From NCBI GenBank assembly GCA_963790545.1, contig CAWBPA010000024.1, forward strand, positions 186,001 through 250,000: a DNA stretch of 64,000 nucleotides, read 5' to 3'. This document shows positions 42,301-51,256 of this stretch, one piece after another. The DNA is from DATBJG01 sp963790545. Lineage in GTDB: Bacteria; Acidobacteriota; Vicinamibacteria; Vicinamibacterales; JAMQPK01. Made by a program: the position numbers and the translations under genes. Under the pieces are notes generated by a model. That model was not told the origin of the DNA. It did not search any database and saw only the letters and a program-made list of their open reading frames with translations. The stretch's first letter is position 1. Every line of letters starts with the position of its first letter.

Positions 42301-43177
42301 GCTCCGCCGCACGGTCGATGTATGCGTTCATCCGATTGAGGAGGGCGGACAGCTCCTGCTCTTCCCGGGTCGAGGGATCGGCGTCGGGAAGTTCGGCCGG
42401 CTGACGAAGATCTGACTCGAGGTCGGCCCGCAGGTTCGACGGTGCCTCTGGTCCAGCGGCTACTTGAGCCGCTCGCCTCTGCGCCACCTGACGTGACGCG
42501 ACCCGCTTGAGCCGGCGCATCAGATCGCGTGGATAAACGAGCGCGCGCCGGGATTTCTCTCGATCGAACGTGCGGTAGCTCGCCTCGGCTCCCTGAACGG
42601 CGTGATTGTGAAACCCGTGTTCGACCTCGCGCAGCACCGTCTCGTCGGCCAGGCTGGCGTCAGCGGGCGCCTTGGCAGCGGTCAGGCGAGCCTCCGTGAA
42701 CGGCACGTTGAAGTAAGCGAAAAGGAGCGTCGCCTGAAACGCCTCCATCTCACAGGCCGTCGCATCGGCGAAAAGCAGTTTCAAGCTTTGTTGCAGCGGA
42801 TCCGGGCCCTGAGCTCGCCCGGCATCGCCGGGGCGCAACGAGACAGCTCTGTCGCCGAGAAGAAAGAAGCTCAACCGCGCGAAGTACCGCTTCTGTTCAG
42901 CGGCAAGGACCTTGGCCCGCGCGCGACGTTCTTTCTCAGGAAACGTCAGATCTTCGGCAGACCGTGGGTGTTCGTGTGCCTTACGCTCGAGTTCGACCAG
43001 CGCGAGCTCGTCTCGCTCCCGACGGTCGAGACAGCGCTGGAGCAAGGTCGTGGACCATTTCGCCGCCGGAACTTCCTGTTCCAGGGCCGCCGCGGGCTGG
43101 GCCACAACCGTGCGCGCCTCCGCCAGCAGCACGCCCGTCGCCAGAAACGCGGCCGGCAGAACGATATGGATTTGCAT
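39354..43177 (-). CDS. Large exported phospholipase-D-like protein, two frameshifts (about 1273 aa)
   Basis: Removing one base near 42220 and one near 40900 joins three long frames into 1273 residues. The N terminus is a signal peptide (VLPAAFLATGVLLAEARTVV). Then follows a long helical region of about 800 residues I cannot assign (NHLETLIDTSLFPTEAALAI...GRRLTYRVMAKKLGIAGADF). The last about 450 residues form a phospholipase-D-like domain: a degenerate first motif HVKHFSNE with TWHDMGVVIEGP, and a canonical second HKD motif HTKAWLVD followed by GSSNATQRS. The protein ends in a C-terminal hydrophobic stretch (FLLALFFI). The substrate may be a phospholipid; not shown. Confidence 0.72.
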
Positions 43178-43275
43178 GATTGCTCCTTCGACGCTTGCAA
43201 CAGACCGTCGCGAAGGCGAGAGATCGACCGCTATGGGCTATTTCGGCCGATGCTTTGAAAACTGGAGAGGTGAAT

Positions 43276-44362
43276 TCAGGATGTGAGCCTGAGAAAGCCC
43301 CGCATTCGGTCGAGCTCCGCGTCGAGCTCGCGGCTGAAGACCCGATCCTTGGGCCTGGACTCGAGGGTGCCCAGGATAAAGTGAAGGTCGCCGCGGGTGA
43401 CCGAGACATTGCCCCAGCCCACGATGCGATCCCTCCACAGCAGCGGTAGCGCGTAATAGCCCAGCTTGCGTTTGGATTCGGGTGTATACGCCTCGAACCT
43501 GTAAGCCCAGCCCCACAAGAGTGCGAAGCGCCTGCGGTCCCACACCACTGGGTCAAAGGGCGCGAGTAGCCGTACAGCCTCAAGCGCCGGGGTTGCAGCG
43601 ACATGTTCCCCGGCAGGCCAATACCACTCGATACCGTCGACGCGGGTCCGCGCGAGCCGCTCCCTGGCGCGCTGCAGGGCTGTCTTCAACTCCGATTGCC
43701 GGTGTGGTACGGCATACCGAAGCCGGCTGACGACGGTCGCCAAGCTCGCCCCAGGCAGCGGCGCATATTTGCGCACAACCACATCAATCAGCGCGTCGAT
43801 CTGCCCCTCGCGCCGAGCGCCATCGGCAACCCCGGCCGGTTGCTCACGAGCGGCGTAAATGCGGATGCCGCCTTCACGCCGCGCCACACGAAGGAGGCCG
43901 CAGTAGTGCAGGGCGTCGAGCAAGTGGGTGGTCGCGTTCGACGAGCCACCCCAGTAGTTCTTGACCTTCCCATGAGAGAAGTGACTGTGCGCCTGACGCG
44001 GGTGGACGGCCCCGTGCTCGCGCACGAAGTCCACCAAGGCTTCTGCCCGCTTCCTGCGCGCGGCCGGCCACCGCGACGTCCCCTCGCGGGGATGCATCAG
44101 GTCGTACACCGATCTCGGTGACGAAGCCGTAGTTGATGAAACAGTCTTCCTCGACATCGAGCGTCGAGTATCGACGTTCGAGGTCGCCGGCCAGGTAGCC
44201 CTTGACTCGATGACGGAGCGTCAAGTCTTGCGCGCGGGCGGGCGCACGGATAGGGTCCGCCTGTACAAATCCCAACCGATCCAAGGCCTTTTTCAGTGTC
44301 GTCGGGGTGAACAGGCTGCGGGCAACGGCAAAGCGGCGCAGGTGGTCAACAGTGATGGACAA
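43276..44362 (-). CDS. YcaQ-type DNA glycosylase (winged-helix, DUF1006), one frameshift
   Basis: Removing one base near 44124 (INYGFVTE|SVYDLMHPREG) gives 361 residues matching the YcaQ family, glycosylases that unhook DNA interstrand crosslinks. N-terminal HTH region (FAVARSLFTPTTLKKALDRL, GFVQADPIRAPARAQDLTLR), central part (FSHGKVKNYWGGSSNATTHL) and C-terminal core (LAPFDPVVWDRRRFALLWGW, YRFEAYTPESKRKLGYYALP). Start is TTG 44362, overlapping the stop region of surE (TAGTTG), so translation is probably coupled. The break reads GAGATCGG. Confidence 0.85.
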
Positions 44363-45118
44363 CTAGCTCACTTCACTCGGGGTCTCGAAGGACAACTCCT
44401 CCACGGCCGGCAGCACGGAGTGGGCGGTCATGTCGGGATGCAACGGAGTGACCGAGATGAATCCCTCGACCACGGCCTGGTAGTCGGACCGGTCGTGCGA
44501 CTCCCAATGATTCTCGCCTTCCTCAATCCAGAAGTAAGCCTGCCCCCGTGGATCGGTCCGCTCGTTCACCGTCGTCACATGATTCCGTCGACCCTGGACC
44601 GTCACGCGGAAGCCCTTCGGTCGACGCCTTGGCACGTTGATGTTGAGAAACGTGCGGGCGGGCAGGCCGCGTTGCAGCACGGCGCCCGCGACAATCGCGG
44701 CCGCGCGCGCCGAGTCCCGGAAGTCGAAACCGTGCCGGCTCCGCTCGAGCGACACGGCAATGCTCGGCACACCAAGCAGTGCACCTTCCAGGGCGCCTGA
44801 AACCGTTCCCGAATAGGTCACATCGTCGCCCAGGTTCCATCCCTTGTTGATGCCCGACACGATGAGATCCGGCAAGCGTCGCAGGACCGTTGTCACCGCG
44901 ATGTTGACACAGTCGGTTGGGGTGCCATCGACACCAAAGGTGTTGACATCGAGTGTTTCGAGCCGGAGGGGACGCCTGAGCGTGAGCGCGTGCCCAATAG
45001 CGCTGGCCTCCTGCAAGGGGGCCACGATCGTGATCTCCCCGAGTGGGCGAAGCGCCTCGGCAAGCGCTTTCAAACCGTCTGAGTGCACGCCGTCGTCGTT
45101 GGTCAGCAGAATAGTCAT
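44363..45118 (-). CDS. surE: 5'/3'-nucleotidase SurE
   Basis: 251-residue metal-dependent nucleotidase that dephosphorylates nucleoside monophosphates in stationary phase. N-terminal MTILLTNDDGVHSDGLKALA with the catalytic NDDG, then GHALTLRRPLRLE, GTPTDCVNIAV, LIVSGINKGWNLGDDVTYSG. Start ATG 45118 begins the conserved N terminus; the frame extends upstream to 45205 without conservation. It is followed without a gap by the ycaQ-type gene. Confidence 0.95.
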   Translation of the reverse strand: MTILLTNDDGVHSDGLKALAEALRPLGEITIVAPLQEASAIGHALTLRRPLRLETLDVNTFGVDGTPTDCVNIAVTTVLRRLPDLIVSGINKGWNLGDDVTYSGTVSGALEGALLGVPSIAVSLERSRHGFDFRDSARAAAIVAGAVLQRGLPARTFLNINVPRRRPKGFRVTVQGRRNHVTTVNERTDPRGQAYFWIEEGENHWESHDRSDYQAVVEGFISVTPLHPDMTAHSVLPAVEELSFETPSEVS

Positions 45119-45177
45119 TCGTTGAAAAGCCGCTGATGTGTGGAAGTAAGCGATCTTAGCACGCGATTTCGGTGCCT

Positions 45178-45206
45178 TTGAATTCCCTTCGCCCGAACTG
45201 TACAAT
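45178..45206 (+). promoter_or_regulatory. Sigma-70-type promoter for amrS-moaA
   Basis: TTGAAT and TACAAT with a 17-base spacer, close to the TTGACA/TATAAT consensus, 67 bases upstream of ATG 45273. Confidence 0.6.
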
Positions 45207-45272
45207 GGTGACAGTTCTCAGTTGTGCGCGTCGCGCGGACGCTTTAGGGGTCCGCGTTCTCAGGTTTGCACC

Positions 45273-46400
45273 ATGGCGACCCTGCAAGACGTCTTATCGG
45301 CGCGAACCCGTGATGGCGAGTTGTACGAGCCTCTCGCCAACCACTGGGTACACTGCTACGCCTGCGGGCACGACTGCAAGATCCCGGATGGCGGTCTCGG
45401 TGTGTGCAAAGTCCGGTTCAACCAAGGCGGCCACCTTCGGGTGCCGTGGGGTTACACCGGCGGCACGCAGTGCGATCCAGTCGAGAAGAAGCCCTTTTTC
45501 CACGCGCACCCCGGGGCGCTGGCGTACAGCTTCGGCATGCTCGGGTGCGACCTCCACTGCGCCTACTGTCAGAACTGGGTCACGTCGCAGGCGCTCAGGG
45601 ACTCGGCCGCGCTCGCACCGCCCATCGACGCGACCCCCGAGGCGCTGGTGAAGGACGCCGTGAGGCTCGGCGCCAAGATCCTCGTCAGCACGTACAACGA
45701 GCCCCTGATAACGAGCGAATGGGCCGTCGCCATCTTCAAAGAAGCACGGGCCAGCGGTCTCATGACGGCCTTTGTCTCGAATGGAAATGCCACACCACGC
45801 GTGCTCGACTATCTGCAGCCGCACATCGACTTGTACAAGGTGGATCTCAAGAGCTTCGACGATCGGCACTATCGCCAGCTTGGCGGTCGTATCCAGCCGA
45901 TTCTCGACACGATTCGCCGCCTCCACGCCATGGAGATCTGGGTCGAAATCGTCACGCTCCTCATCCCCGGGTTCAACGATTCGGACGACGAGGTGTCGAA
46001 GCTAACGGAGTTCCTGGCGGGTGTCTCGCCCGATATCCCGTGGCACGTCACCGCGTTTCACGGCGACTACAAGATGACGGATCCGGAGAACACAACGCCG
46101 GCGATGCTGCAGCGCGCCGCTGCAATCGGTAAACGATCCGGTCTGCGGTTTGTATACGCGGGTAATCTTCCCGGTTACGTTGGTACGCTCGAGAATACCT
46201 ACTGCGCAGACTGCGGCGAGCTGCTCGTCGAACGGTATGGATATCTCATTCGCGGCTACCACCTCACGGCAGAAGGTGCCTGTCCCTCGTGCCGGACATC
46301 CGTCCCGGGTCGCTGGGGCTCGCGATTCGAAGGACAGCTGACATCGCGCCCGTTCCTGCCGGGCAGTTCGCGTCGGCTCGCGGTCGTCTCGCGGACATGA
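45273..46400 (+). CDS. amrS: AmrS-type radical SAM protein (AmmeMemoRadiSam system)
   Basis: 375-residue radical SAM enzyme with the CX3CX2C cluster motif in GCDLHCAYCQNW (about residue 90). An N-terminal Cys-rich part (HCYACGHDCKIPDGGLGVCK) and a C-terminal pair of CXXC elements (TYCADCGELL and GACPSCRT) follow the AmrS/PflA-like layout of the AmmeMemoRadiSam system. Its usual partners (AMMECR1- and Memo-like proteins) are not in the window, so the assignment to that system is by sequence only. ATG 45273 is not preceded by a strong ribosome site. The stop overlaps the moaA start (ATGA). Confidence 0.85.
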   Translation: MATLQDVLSARTRDGELYEPLANHWVHCYACGHDCKIPDGGLGVCKVRFNQGGHLRVPWGYTGGTQCDPVEKKPFFHAHPGALAYSFGMLGCDLHCAYCQNWVTSQALRDSAALAPPIDATPEALVKDAVRLGAKILVSTYNEPLITSEWAVAIFKEARASGLMTAFVSNGNATPRVLDYLQPHIDLYKVDLKSFDDRHYRQLGGRIQPILDTIRRLHAMEIWVEIVTLLIPGFNDSDDEVSKLTEFLAGVSPDIPWHVTAFHGDYKMTDPENTTPAMLQRAAAIGKRSGLRFVYAGNLPGYVGTLENTYCADCGELLVERYGYLIRGYHLTAEGACPSCRTSVPGRWGSRFEGQLTSRPFLPGSSRRLAVVSRT

Positions 46401-47422
46401 CAGCCATGTTGCATGACGTCTTCCATCGCCCGCTCCGCAATCTTCGGTTGTCGGTGACCGACCGTTGCAACATCCGTTGCCAGTACTGCATGCCGGAAAA
46501 AGAGTACGTGTGGCTTCCAAAGAACGACATCCTTCATTTCGAGGAGGTCAGCCGGCTGGTCGATACCTTCATGGATCTCGGGGTCGATAAGGTGCGGTTG
46601 ACAGGGGGAGAACCGCTGCTTCGTCGGGATTTGCCGGCCCTGGTGCGGACGCTGTCCGCCAAGCGCGGGCTGAAGGACCTGGCGCTCACCACCAACGGTA
46701 TCTTGCTGGCCGAACAGGCACAGCCCCTTCACGAGGCCGGTCTCCACCGTATTACGGTCAGTCTGGATACGCTGCACGCTGATCGGTTTGAAGCGCTGAC
46801 TCGATCGACGGCGCTGCATCAGGTCCGCGAAGGGATCGAGACGGCGGCGCCACTATTCCCAGGTCTGAAGCTCGATACGGTCGTCATTCGAGGCATCAAC
46901 GACGACGAGCTGGTGCCTCTTGTCGAGTACGCCAGGGAAATGGGGGCCGAAATCCGGTTCATCGAGTACATGGATGTGGGCGGTGCGACCGACTGGTCGA
47001 TGACCAAGGTCGTTCCCCGTCACGAGATGCTCGAACGGCTCACTCGGCACTACGGGGCTATCGAGTCAGTAGTGGAAGAATCCTCTGCACCGGCCGATCG
47101 CTTTCGACTCCCCGATGGCACGCTGTTCGGCATCATCTCATCCACGACCGAGCCGTTCTGCCGGGACTGCGATCGAAGTCGACTGACGGCCGATGGCGTC
47201 TGGTATCTCTGCCTCTACGCAGCCGAGGGCATGGATCTCCGTGGACCGTTGAGGGCTGGTGCGACGGACGCGGATCTGAAAGCGTTGTTGACGGCGCGCT
47301 GGAAAGCCCGGGACGATCGGGGCGCGGAAGAGCGACTCTCCGTCCGAAATCGCTCTTCCCTCATCCCCCTGAGCTCGCTCAAAAAAGACCCGCACCTCGA
47401 AATGCATACCCGAGGGGGGTAA
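46397..47422 (+). CDS. moaA: GTP 3',8-cyclase MoaA
   Basis: 341-residue radical SAM enzyme that, with MoaC, converts GTP to cyclic pyranopterin in molybdenum cofactor synthesis. N-terminal cluster motif CNIRCQYC, SAM segment VRLTGGEPLLRRDL, second cluster C-x2-C-x13-C (FCRDCDRSRLTADGVWYLC), and the C-terminal GG tail (HTRGG) needed for activity. ATG 46397 overlaps the amrS stop by four bases, so translation is coupled. No other moa genes are present here. Confidence 0.95.
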   Translation: MTAMLHDVFHRPLRNLRLSVTDRCNIRCQYCMPEKEYVWLPKNDILHFEEVSRLVDTFMDLGVDKVRLTGGEPLLRRDLPALVRTLSAKRGLKDLALTTNGILLAEQAQPLHEAGLHRITVSLDTLHADRFEALTRSTALHQVREGIETAAPLFPGLKLDTVVIRGINDDELVPLVEYAREMGAEIRFIEYMDVGGATDWSMTKVVPRHEMLERLTRHYGAIESVVEESSAPADRFRLPDGTLFGIISSTTEPFCRDCDRSRLTADGVWYLCLYAAEGMDLRGPLRAGATDADLKALLTARWKARDDRGAEERLSVRNRSSLIPLSSLKKDPHLEMHTRGG

Positions 47423-47426
47423 AGAA

Positions 47427-47464
47427 AGTCTCAAGTCTCAAGGCTGAAGTCTGAAGTCTCAAGC
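47427..47464. repeat. Short AGTCTCAAG/CTGAAGTCT repeat
   Basis: Repeated units AGTCTCAAG, AGTCTCAAG, GCTGAAGTCTGAAGTCTCAAG fill the convergent gap between moaA and the bacilliredoxin gene. A simple intergenic repeat of the same type as the CAGTT and CTCTGYGACC tracts. Confidence 0.6.
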
Positions 47465-47471
47465 CTTGTGC

Positions 47472-47906
47472 TTAGGCCTTCTGTGCTCCGGCTGGCGAGC
47501 ACAGCCGGTCGAAAGCATCCGTCAGGACGAACGCGATAGCCTCGGCGTTCTGATTCTCGATGTGCCGACGCTCGAGCATGTAGACGAGCTTGCCGTCGCG
47601 CAACAGCGCAACCGAGGGTGACGAGGGCGGGAAACCGGTAAAGTAACTTCGTGCGCGGTCGGTCGCTTCGATATCGGCCCCGGCAAACACGGTGGCAATG
47701 GTGTCTGGTTTCACCGCGTGTTTGAGGGCCATCGCCACACCCGGCCGGGCCTTGCCCGCGGCACATCCGCACACAGAGTTCACGACGATCATGAGCGTTC
47801 CGGGCTGTTTGACGGCCGCCTCGACCTGCTCGGGCGTCCGCAATTCTTTGACGCCATGCTGGGTCAGTTCTTCGCGCATTGGAGCAATGAGAAACTCGGG
47901 ATACAT
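47472..47906 (-). CDS. Bacilliredoxin (BrxA/BrxB, YphP family)
   Basis: 144-residue thioredoxin-fold protein. MYPEFLIAPMREELTQHGVK, VNSVCGCAAGKARPGV with the CGC active-site motif typical of bacilliredoxins, GFPPSSPSVALLRDGKLVYM. These remove bacillithiol or low-molecular-weight thiols from proteins during oxidative stress. ATG 47906 begins the conserved start. It is divergent from leuC; no bacillithiol-synthesis gene is visible here. Confidence 0.9.
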   Translation of the reverse strand: MYPEFLIAPMREELTQHGVKELRTPEQVEAAVKQPGTLMIVVNSVCGCAAGKARPGVAMALKHAVKPDTIATVFAGADIEATDRARSYFTGFPPSSPSVALLRDGKLVYMLERRHIENQNAEAIAFVLTDAFDRLCSPAGAQKA

Positions 47907-47986
47907 TCGGGTCCTTTCGATACTGGGGATTCGGGAATATAGCGTAGCACAGCGGCGGTTTCGTGACTTCGGCCGCTGGCGATAGA

Positions 47987-49423
47987 ATGTCTGCAATGGG
48001 CAGCACACTTCTGCAAAAAGTCTGGGATCTCCACAAGGTGCGGCAACTGCCGACCGGGCAGACCCAGCTCTTCATCGGCTTACATCTCGTGCACGAGGTC
48101 ACGTCGCCGCAGGCGTTCGACATGCTGCGCAGCCGAGGCTTGCGCGTGCTGTTTCCGAATCGCACATTTGCGACGGTCGATCACATCGTGCCAACGCTCG
48201 ATCAGCGCCGCCCGTTCCTGGACGTGATGGCCGAGGAGATGATTTCGTCCCTCGAACGCAACTGCCGCGAATACGGCATTCCCCTGTACAACATCGACAG
48301 CGGCAGCCAGGGAATCGTCCACGTGATTGGACCCGAGCTCGGCCTCACGCAGCCTGGCTTGACGATCGCGTGCGGAGACAGTCACACCTCCACGCATGGC
48401 GCCTTCGGTGCGATTGCGTTCGGCATCGGCACCTCACAGGTGCGTGACGTGCTCGCGTCTCAGTGCCTCGCGATCGAGCCACTCAAGATCCGACGGATCC
48501 GCGTCAACGGCACGCTGCAGCCGGGCGTCTACGCGAAAGACGTCATCCTCGAGATCATTCGGCGCCTTGGCGTCAAAGGCGGCGTGGGCTACGCGTACGA
48601 GTATGCGGGCGACGTGCTCGATCGCATGTCCATGGACGAGCGCATGACAATCTGCAACATGTCCATTGAAGGCGGCGCCCGCGTTGGCTACGTCAACCCG
48701 GATGCCACGACGTTCAAGTACCTGGAGGGACGGCCGTTTGCCCCGCAGGGCGAGGCGCTCACCCGCGCGCGTGCCTGGTGGACCGCCATGGCCTCCGACC
48801 ATGATGCGCGCTTTGACGACGATGTGATGCTCAAGGCGGAGGACATTGAGCCCACCGTCACCTGGGGCATCAATCCCGGGCAATCTGTGGGCGTCAGCCA
48901 GCGAATTCCCGATCCGGCACGTGCGTCTCCGGACGAATCGGCCGGCATTGCCGAAGCGCTGGAGTTCATGGAGTTCCGCAGCGGCGAGCCCATCGCCGGC
49001 ACGAAAATCAACGTGGCATTCATCGGGTCGTGTACCAATTCGCGGCTCTCCGATCTACGCGAAGCCGCTCGAATCGCACGCGGCCACCGCGTCGCCTCGC
49101 ACGTCAAAGCGCTCGTGGTACCGGGCTCACAAGCCATCAGGCAGGCTGCCGAGCGCGAGGGGCTCGATCAGATTTTCAAGGACGCGGGTTTCGAATGGCG
49201 GGGCGCCGGCTGTTCCATGTGCCTGGCCATGAATCCGGACAAGCTCGAAGGGCGCGAGATTTGCGCCTCGTCCTCGAATCGCAACTTCAAAGGTCGCCAG
49301 GGGAGCCCGACCGGAAGGACGCTCCTGATGAGCCCGGCCATGGTGGCCGCGGCTGCGATTGCGGGCGAGGTCGTGGACGTGCGGAAGGTACTCGAACCGG
49401 TTGGTGCCAAGACGTCCGGCTAA
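47987..49423 (+). CDS. leuC: 3-isopropylmalate dehydratase large subunit
   Basis: 478-residue aconitase-family subunit for leucine synthesis: isomerises 2- to 3-isopropylmalate with LeuD. The [4Fe-4S] ligands are in FIGSCTNSRLSDLREAA and AGCSMCLAMNPDKL; substrate motifs DHIVPT, CGDSHTSTHGAFGAIAFGIG and ASSSNRNFKGRQGS are present. Start at ATG 47987 (ATG 47996 equally possible). 28 bases before leuD. Confidence 0.96.
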   Translation: MSAMGSTLLQKVWDLHKVRQLPTGQTQLFIGLHLVHEVTSPQAFDMLRSRGLRVLFPNRTFATVDHIVPTLDQRRPFLDVMAEEMISSLERNCREYGIPLYNIDSGSQGIVHVIGPELGLTQPGLTIACGDSHTSTHGAFGAIAFGIGTSQVRDVLASQCLAIEPLKIRRIRVNGTLQPGVYAKDVILEIIRRLGVKGGVGYAYEYAGDVLDRMSMDERMTICNMSIEGGARVGYVNPDATTFKYLEGRPFAPQGEALTRARAWWTAMASDHDARFDDDVMLKAEDIEPTVTWGINPGQSVGVSQRIPDPARASPDESAGIAEALEFMEFRSGEPIAGTKINVAFIGSCTNSRLSDLREAARIARGHRVASHVKALVVPGSQAIRQAAEREGLDQIFKDAGFEWRGAGCSMCLAMNPDKLEGREICASSSNRNFKGRQGSPTGRTLLMSPAMVAAAAIAGEVVDVRKVLEPVGAKTSG

Positions 49424-49451
49424 CCAGCCGGCTTTACAACCCGAGGACGCG

Positions 49452-50057
49452 ATGAGCTCACGACAGATCGATCGGGTGCACGGTCGGCCGGTGCCGCTGC
49501 GGGGGCACGACATCGATACCGATCGGATCATTCCGGCGCGGTATCTGAAACAGGTCACGTTCGAAGGCCTCGAGAAAGGGGTGTTCGAAGACGACCGCAA
49601 GGCACTCGCGTCACGCGGCACGCTGCACTCGTTCGACGATCCCCGGTTTCACGGGGGGTCGATCCTGATCGTCAACAGAAACTTCGGGTGCGGGTCGTCA
49701 CGCGAACATGCGCCGCAGGCGCTTCAGCGCTGGGGCATCAAGGCCATTCTGGGTGAATCGTACTCGGACATTTTCTTTGGGAACGCGCTGGTCATGGGGC
49801 TCCCCTGCCTCACCCTGAGCGCCGACTCCATCGAAACCCTCATGGCCGCGGCCGAAGCGAACCCGGAAGAGGAAATCTCGATCTCACTGACCGATTCGAG
49901 CGTGAAATCGGGCGGGCGCACGTTCAACGCTGCGCTTCCCGCCAGTGCTCGCGAAGCGCTCCTCGCCGGGACGTGGGACGCAACGGGGCAGCTCCTGGAC
50001 GACATCGAGCAGATCAAGGCGGTCGCCACGGGCCTCCCCTACCTGCGCGAGTTCTAG
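49452..50057 (+). CDS. leuD: 3-isopropylmalate dehydratase small subunit
   Basis: 201-residue LeuD (family usually about 200): RGHDIDTDRIIPARYLKQ, NRNFGCGSSREHAPQALQRW, IFFGNALVMGLPCL. Forms the heterodimer with LeuC encoded just upstream. ATG 49452. Followed by a repeat-rich gap (50061-50134). Confidence 0.95.
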   Translation: MSSRQIDRVHGRPVPLRGHDIDTDRIIPARYLKQVTFEGLEKGVFEDDRKALASRGTLHSFDDPRFHGGSILIVNRNFGCGSSREHAPQALQRWGIKAILGESYSDIFFGNALVMGLPCLTLSADSIETLMAAAEANPEEEISISLTDSSVKSGGRTFNAALPASAREALLAGTWDATGQLLDDIEQIKAVATGLPYLREF

Positions 50058-50060
50058 GTA

Positions 50061-50134
50061 GTTTTCAGTTTTCAGTTTCAAGTTATCAGGTTCTCTGCGA
50101 CCTCCGCGGTCTCAGCGTGATCAGCGTGAACGTT
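50061..50134. repeat. CAGTT and CTCTGCGACC-type simple repeats
   Basis: Two simple-repeat types adjoin: TTTTCAGTTTTCAGTTTCAAG (same unit as 4655-4696) and CTCTGCGACCTCCGCGGTC followed by two GTGATCAGC/GCGTGA units. Similar units (CTCTGTGACC/CTCTGTAACC) occur at 59148-59173. The 3' end of the LysR gene is read through this tract. Confidence 0.6.
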
Positions 50135-51115
50135 CGCAAGCTCTAGTGTTGAAACGCGCTCGCAGATCCAGGTGCGGCCCGCTTGCGCTCGGTAGGTCGA
50201 ACCTCCATGCTCGGCCGGCTCGATCTTGTCGGCCTGACCGGCAATCTGCCGGACCATCTCGAGAAACGCGGCAGCCGCATGCGACAGCTCGCCGCGTCGG
50301 CGGTAGACCAGTCGTACCTGTCGGGGCAACCGCACCTCGGGTACGCGAACCGCCACGAGAGTGCCCCGGGCAATTTCTGTCAACGCACAGCGACGAGGCA
50401 ATAACGCGACACCCATTTGCAGTTCGACCGCGCGTTTGATTGCCTCGAGACTGGGCAGGGCAATCTGAATGTTGATTGGAGCGTGCCGGACTTCGGACAC
50501 TCTCAGGACGCGCTCGCGTGCCGGTGATGGATCGCTGTGCGCGACAACGGTCTGCTGGCCGAACTCGGCCAGCGTGACCTTCGCGCGCCCTGCCAGCGGA
50601 TGGCCGGGATGCACCAGCAGCACCATCTCGTCTGCGCCAATGGTCAGGGCCTGCAACGCCCGCTCGGGAGGCTGGAAGGTCAGGATGCCAAAATCCAGCG
50701 TTCCCTGCCCGACCTCGACGGCCACATGCCGTGCCGCGACGCGCCGGACATCGAGCACGACCGCGGGGTGATCGCTCCGGAAACGATCGATGAGCGGCAA
50801 CAGAATGTGAACCGCCGCCTCGTTGACACCAATCAGCACGCGACCCCGGTGGAGATCGCGCAGTTCGCGGACCGACGTCTCGGCTTCCTCCGTCAACCGC
50901 AGGATACGGTCCGCATAATCCTTGAGGACACGGCCCGCTTCGGTCAGCGTGCCGTCTTTCGAGGACCGATCGAAGAGCCGCTCGCCGACCTCGTCTTCAA
51001 GACGGCGGATGGCTTGACTGATTGCCGGTTGGGTTCGGTGGAGCTTCGAGGCAGCTCTGGAAAAACTTCGCTCGGTTGCCACGGCGAGAAAAACGCGCAA
51101 CTCGGTCAAATCCAT
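50078..51115 (-). CDS. LysR-family transcriptional regulator
   Basis: 345-residue LysR regulator. N-terminal HTH (MDLTELRVFLAVATERSFSR, AASKLHRTQPAISQAIRRLE, DEVGERLFDRSSKDGTLTEA) and C-terminal substrate-binding domain (GRVLIGVNEAAVHILLPLID...GTLDFGILTFQPP...ALLPRRCALTE). Divergent from leuA across a 141-base gap with a 6-bp inverted repeat; leuA is the likely target. The last about 25 residues are encoded by the intergenic simple repeat, so the functional protein may have ended earlier. ATG 51115. Confidence 0.9.
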   Translation of the reverse strand: MDLTELRVFLAVATERSFSRAASKLHRTQPAISQAIRRLEDEVGERLFDRSSKDGTLTEAGRVLKDYADRILRLTEEAETSVRELRDLHRGRVLIGVNEAAVHILLPLIDRFRSDHPAVVLDVRRVAARHVAVEVGQGTLDFGILTFQPPERALQALTIGADEMVLLVHPGHPLAGRAKVTLAEFGQQTVVAHSDPSPARERVLRVSEVRHAPINIQIALPSLEAIKRAVELQMGVALLPRRCALTEIARGTLVAVRVPEVRLPRQVRLVYRRRGELSHAAAAFLEMVRQIAGQADKIEPAEHGGSTYRAQAGRTWICERVSTLELANVHADHAETAEVAENLIT

Positions 51116-51180
51116 AGGGATGCTCCCAAAGGCACGAAACGGCCCGTGCTGGGGGTGCTGGCAGCCTATCATAATCGAAT

Positions 51181-51205
51181 CTAATAACAACTTCATGAAT
51201 ATTAG
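51181..51205. promoter_or_regulatory. LysR-type inverted repeat upstream of leuA
   Basis: CTAATA-N13-TATTAG, perfect 6-bp arms, in the divergent LysR/leuA gap: 66 bases from the LysR start and 52 from leuA. Contains the T-N11-A pattern typical of LysR operators. It lies in an AT-rich pocket that probably also holds the promoters. Confidence 0.6.
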
Positions 51206-51256
51206 GCTTGACGACAGCCCCGGCAAAGCCGTACAAGCGAGAGTGGAGGGCCGGGC

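Noticed and set aside
40861..42339. 492-codon open frame on the plus strand
   Set aside because: It is the antisense of the phospholipase-like gene, whose minus-strand frames have recognisable domains and a signal peptide; the plus-strand translation has no motif and shadow-like composition.
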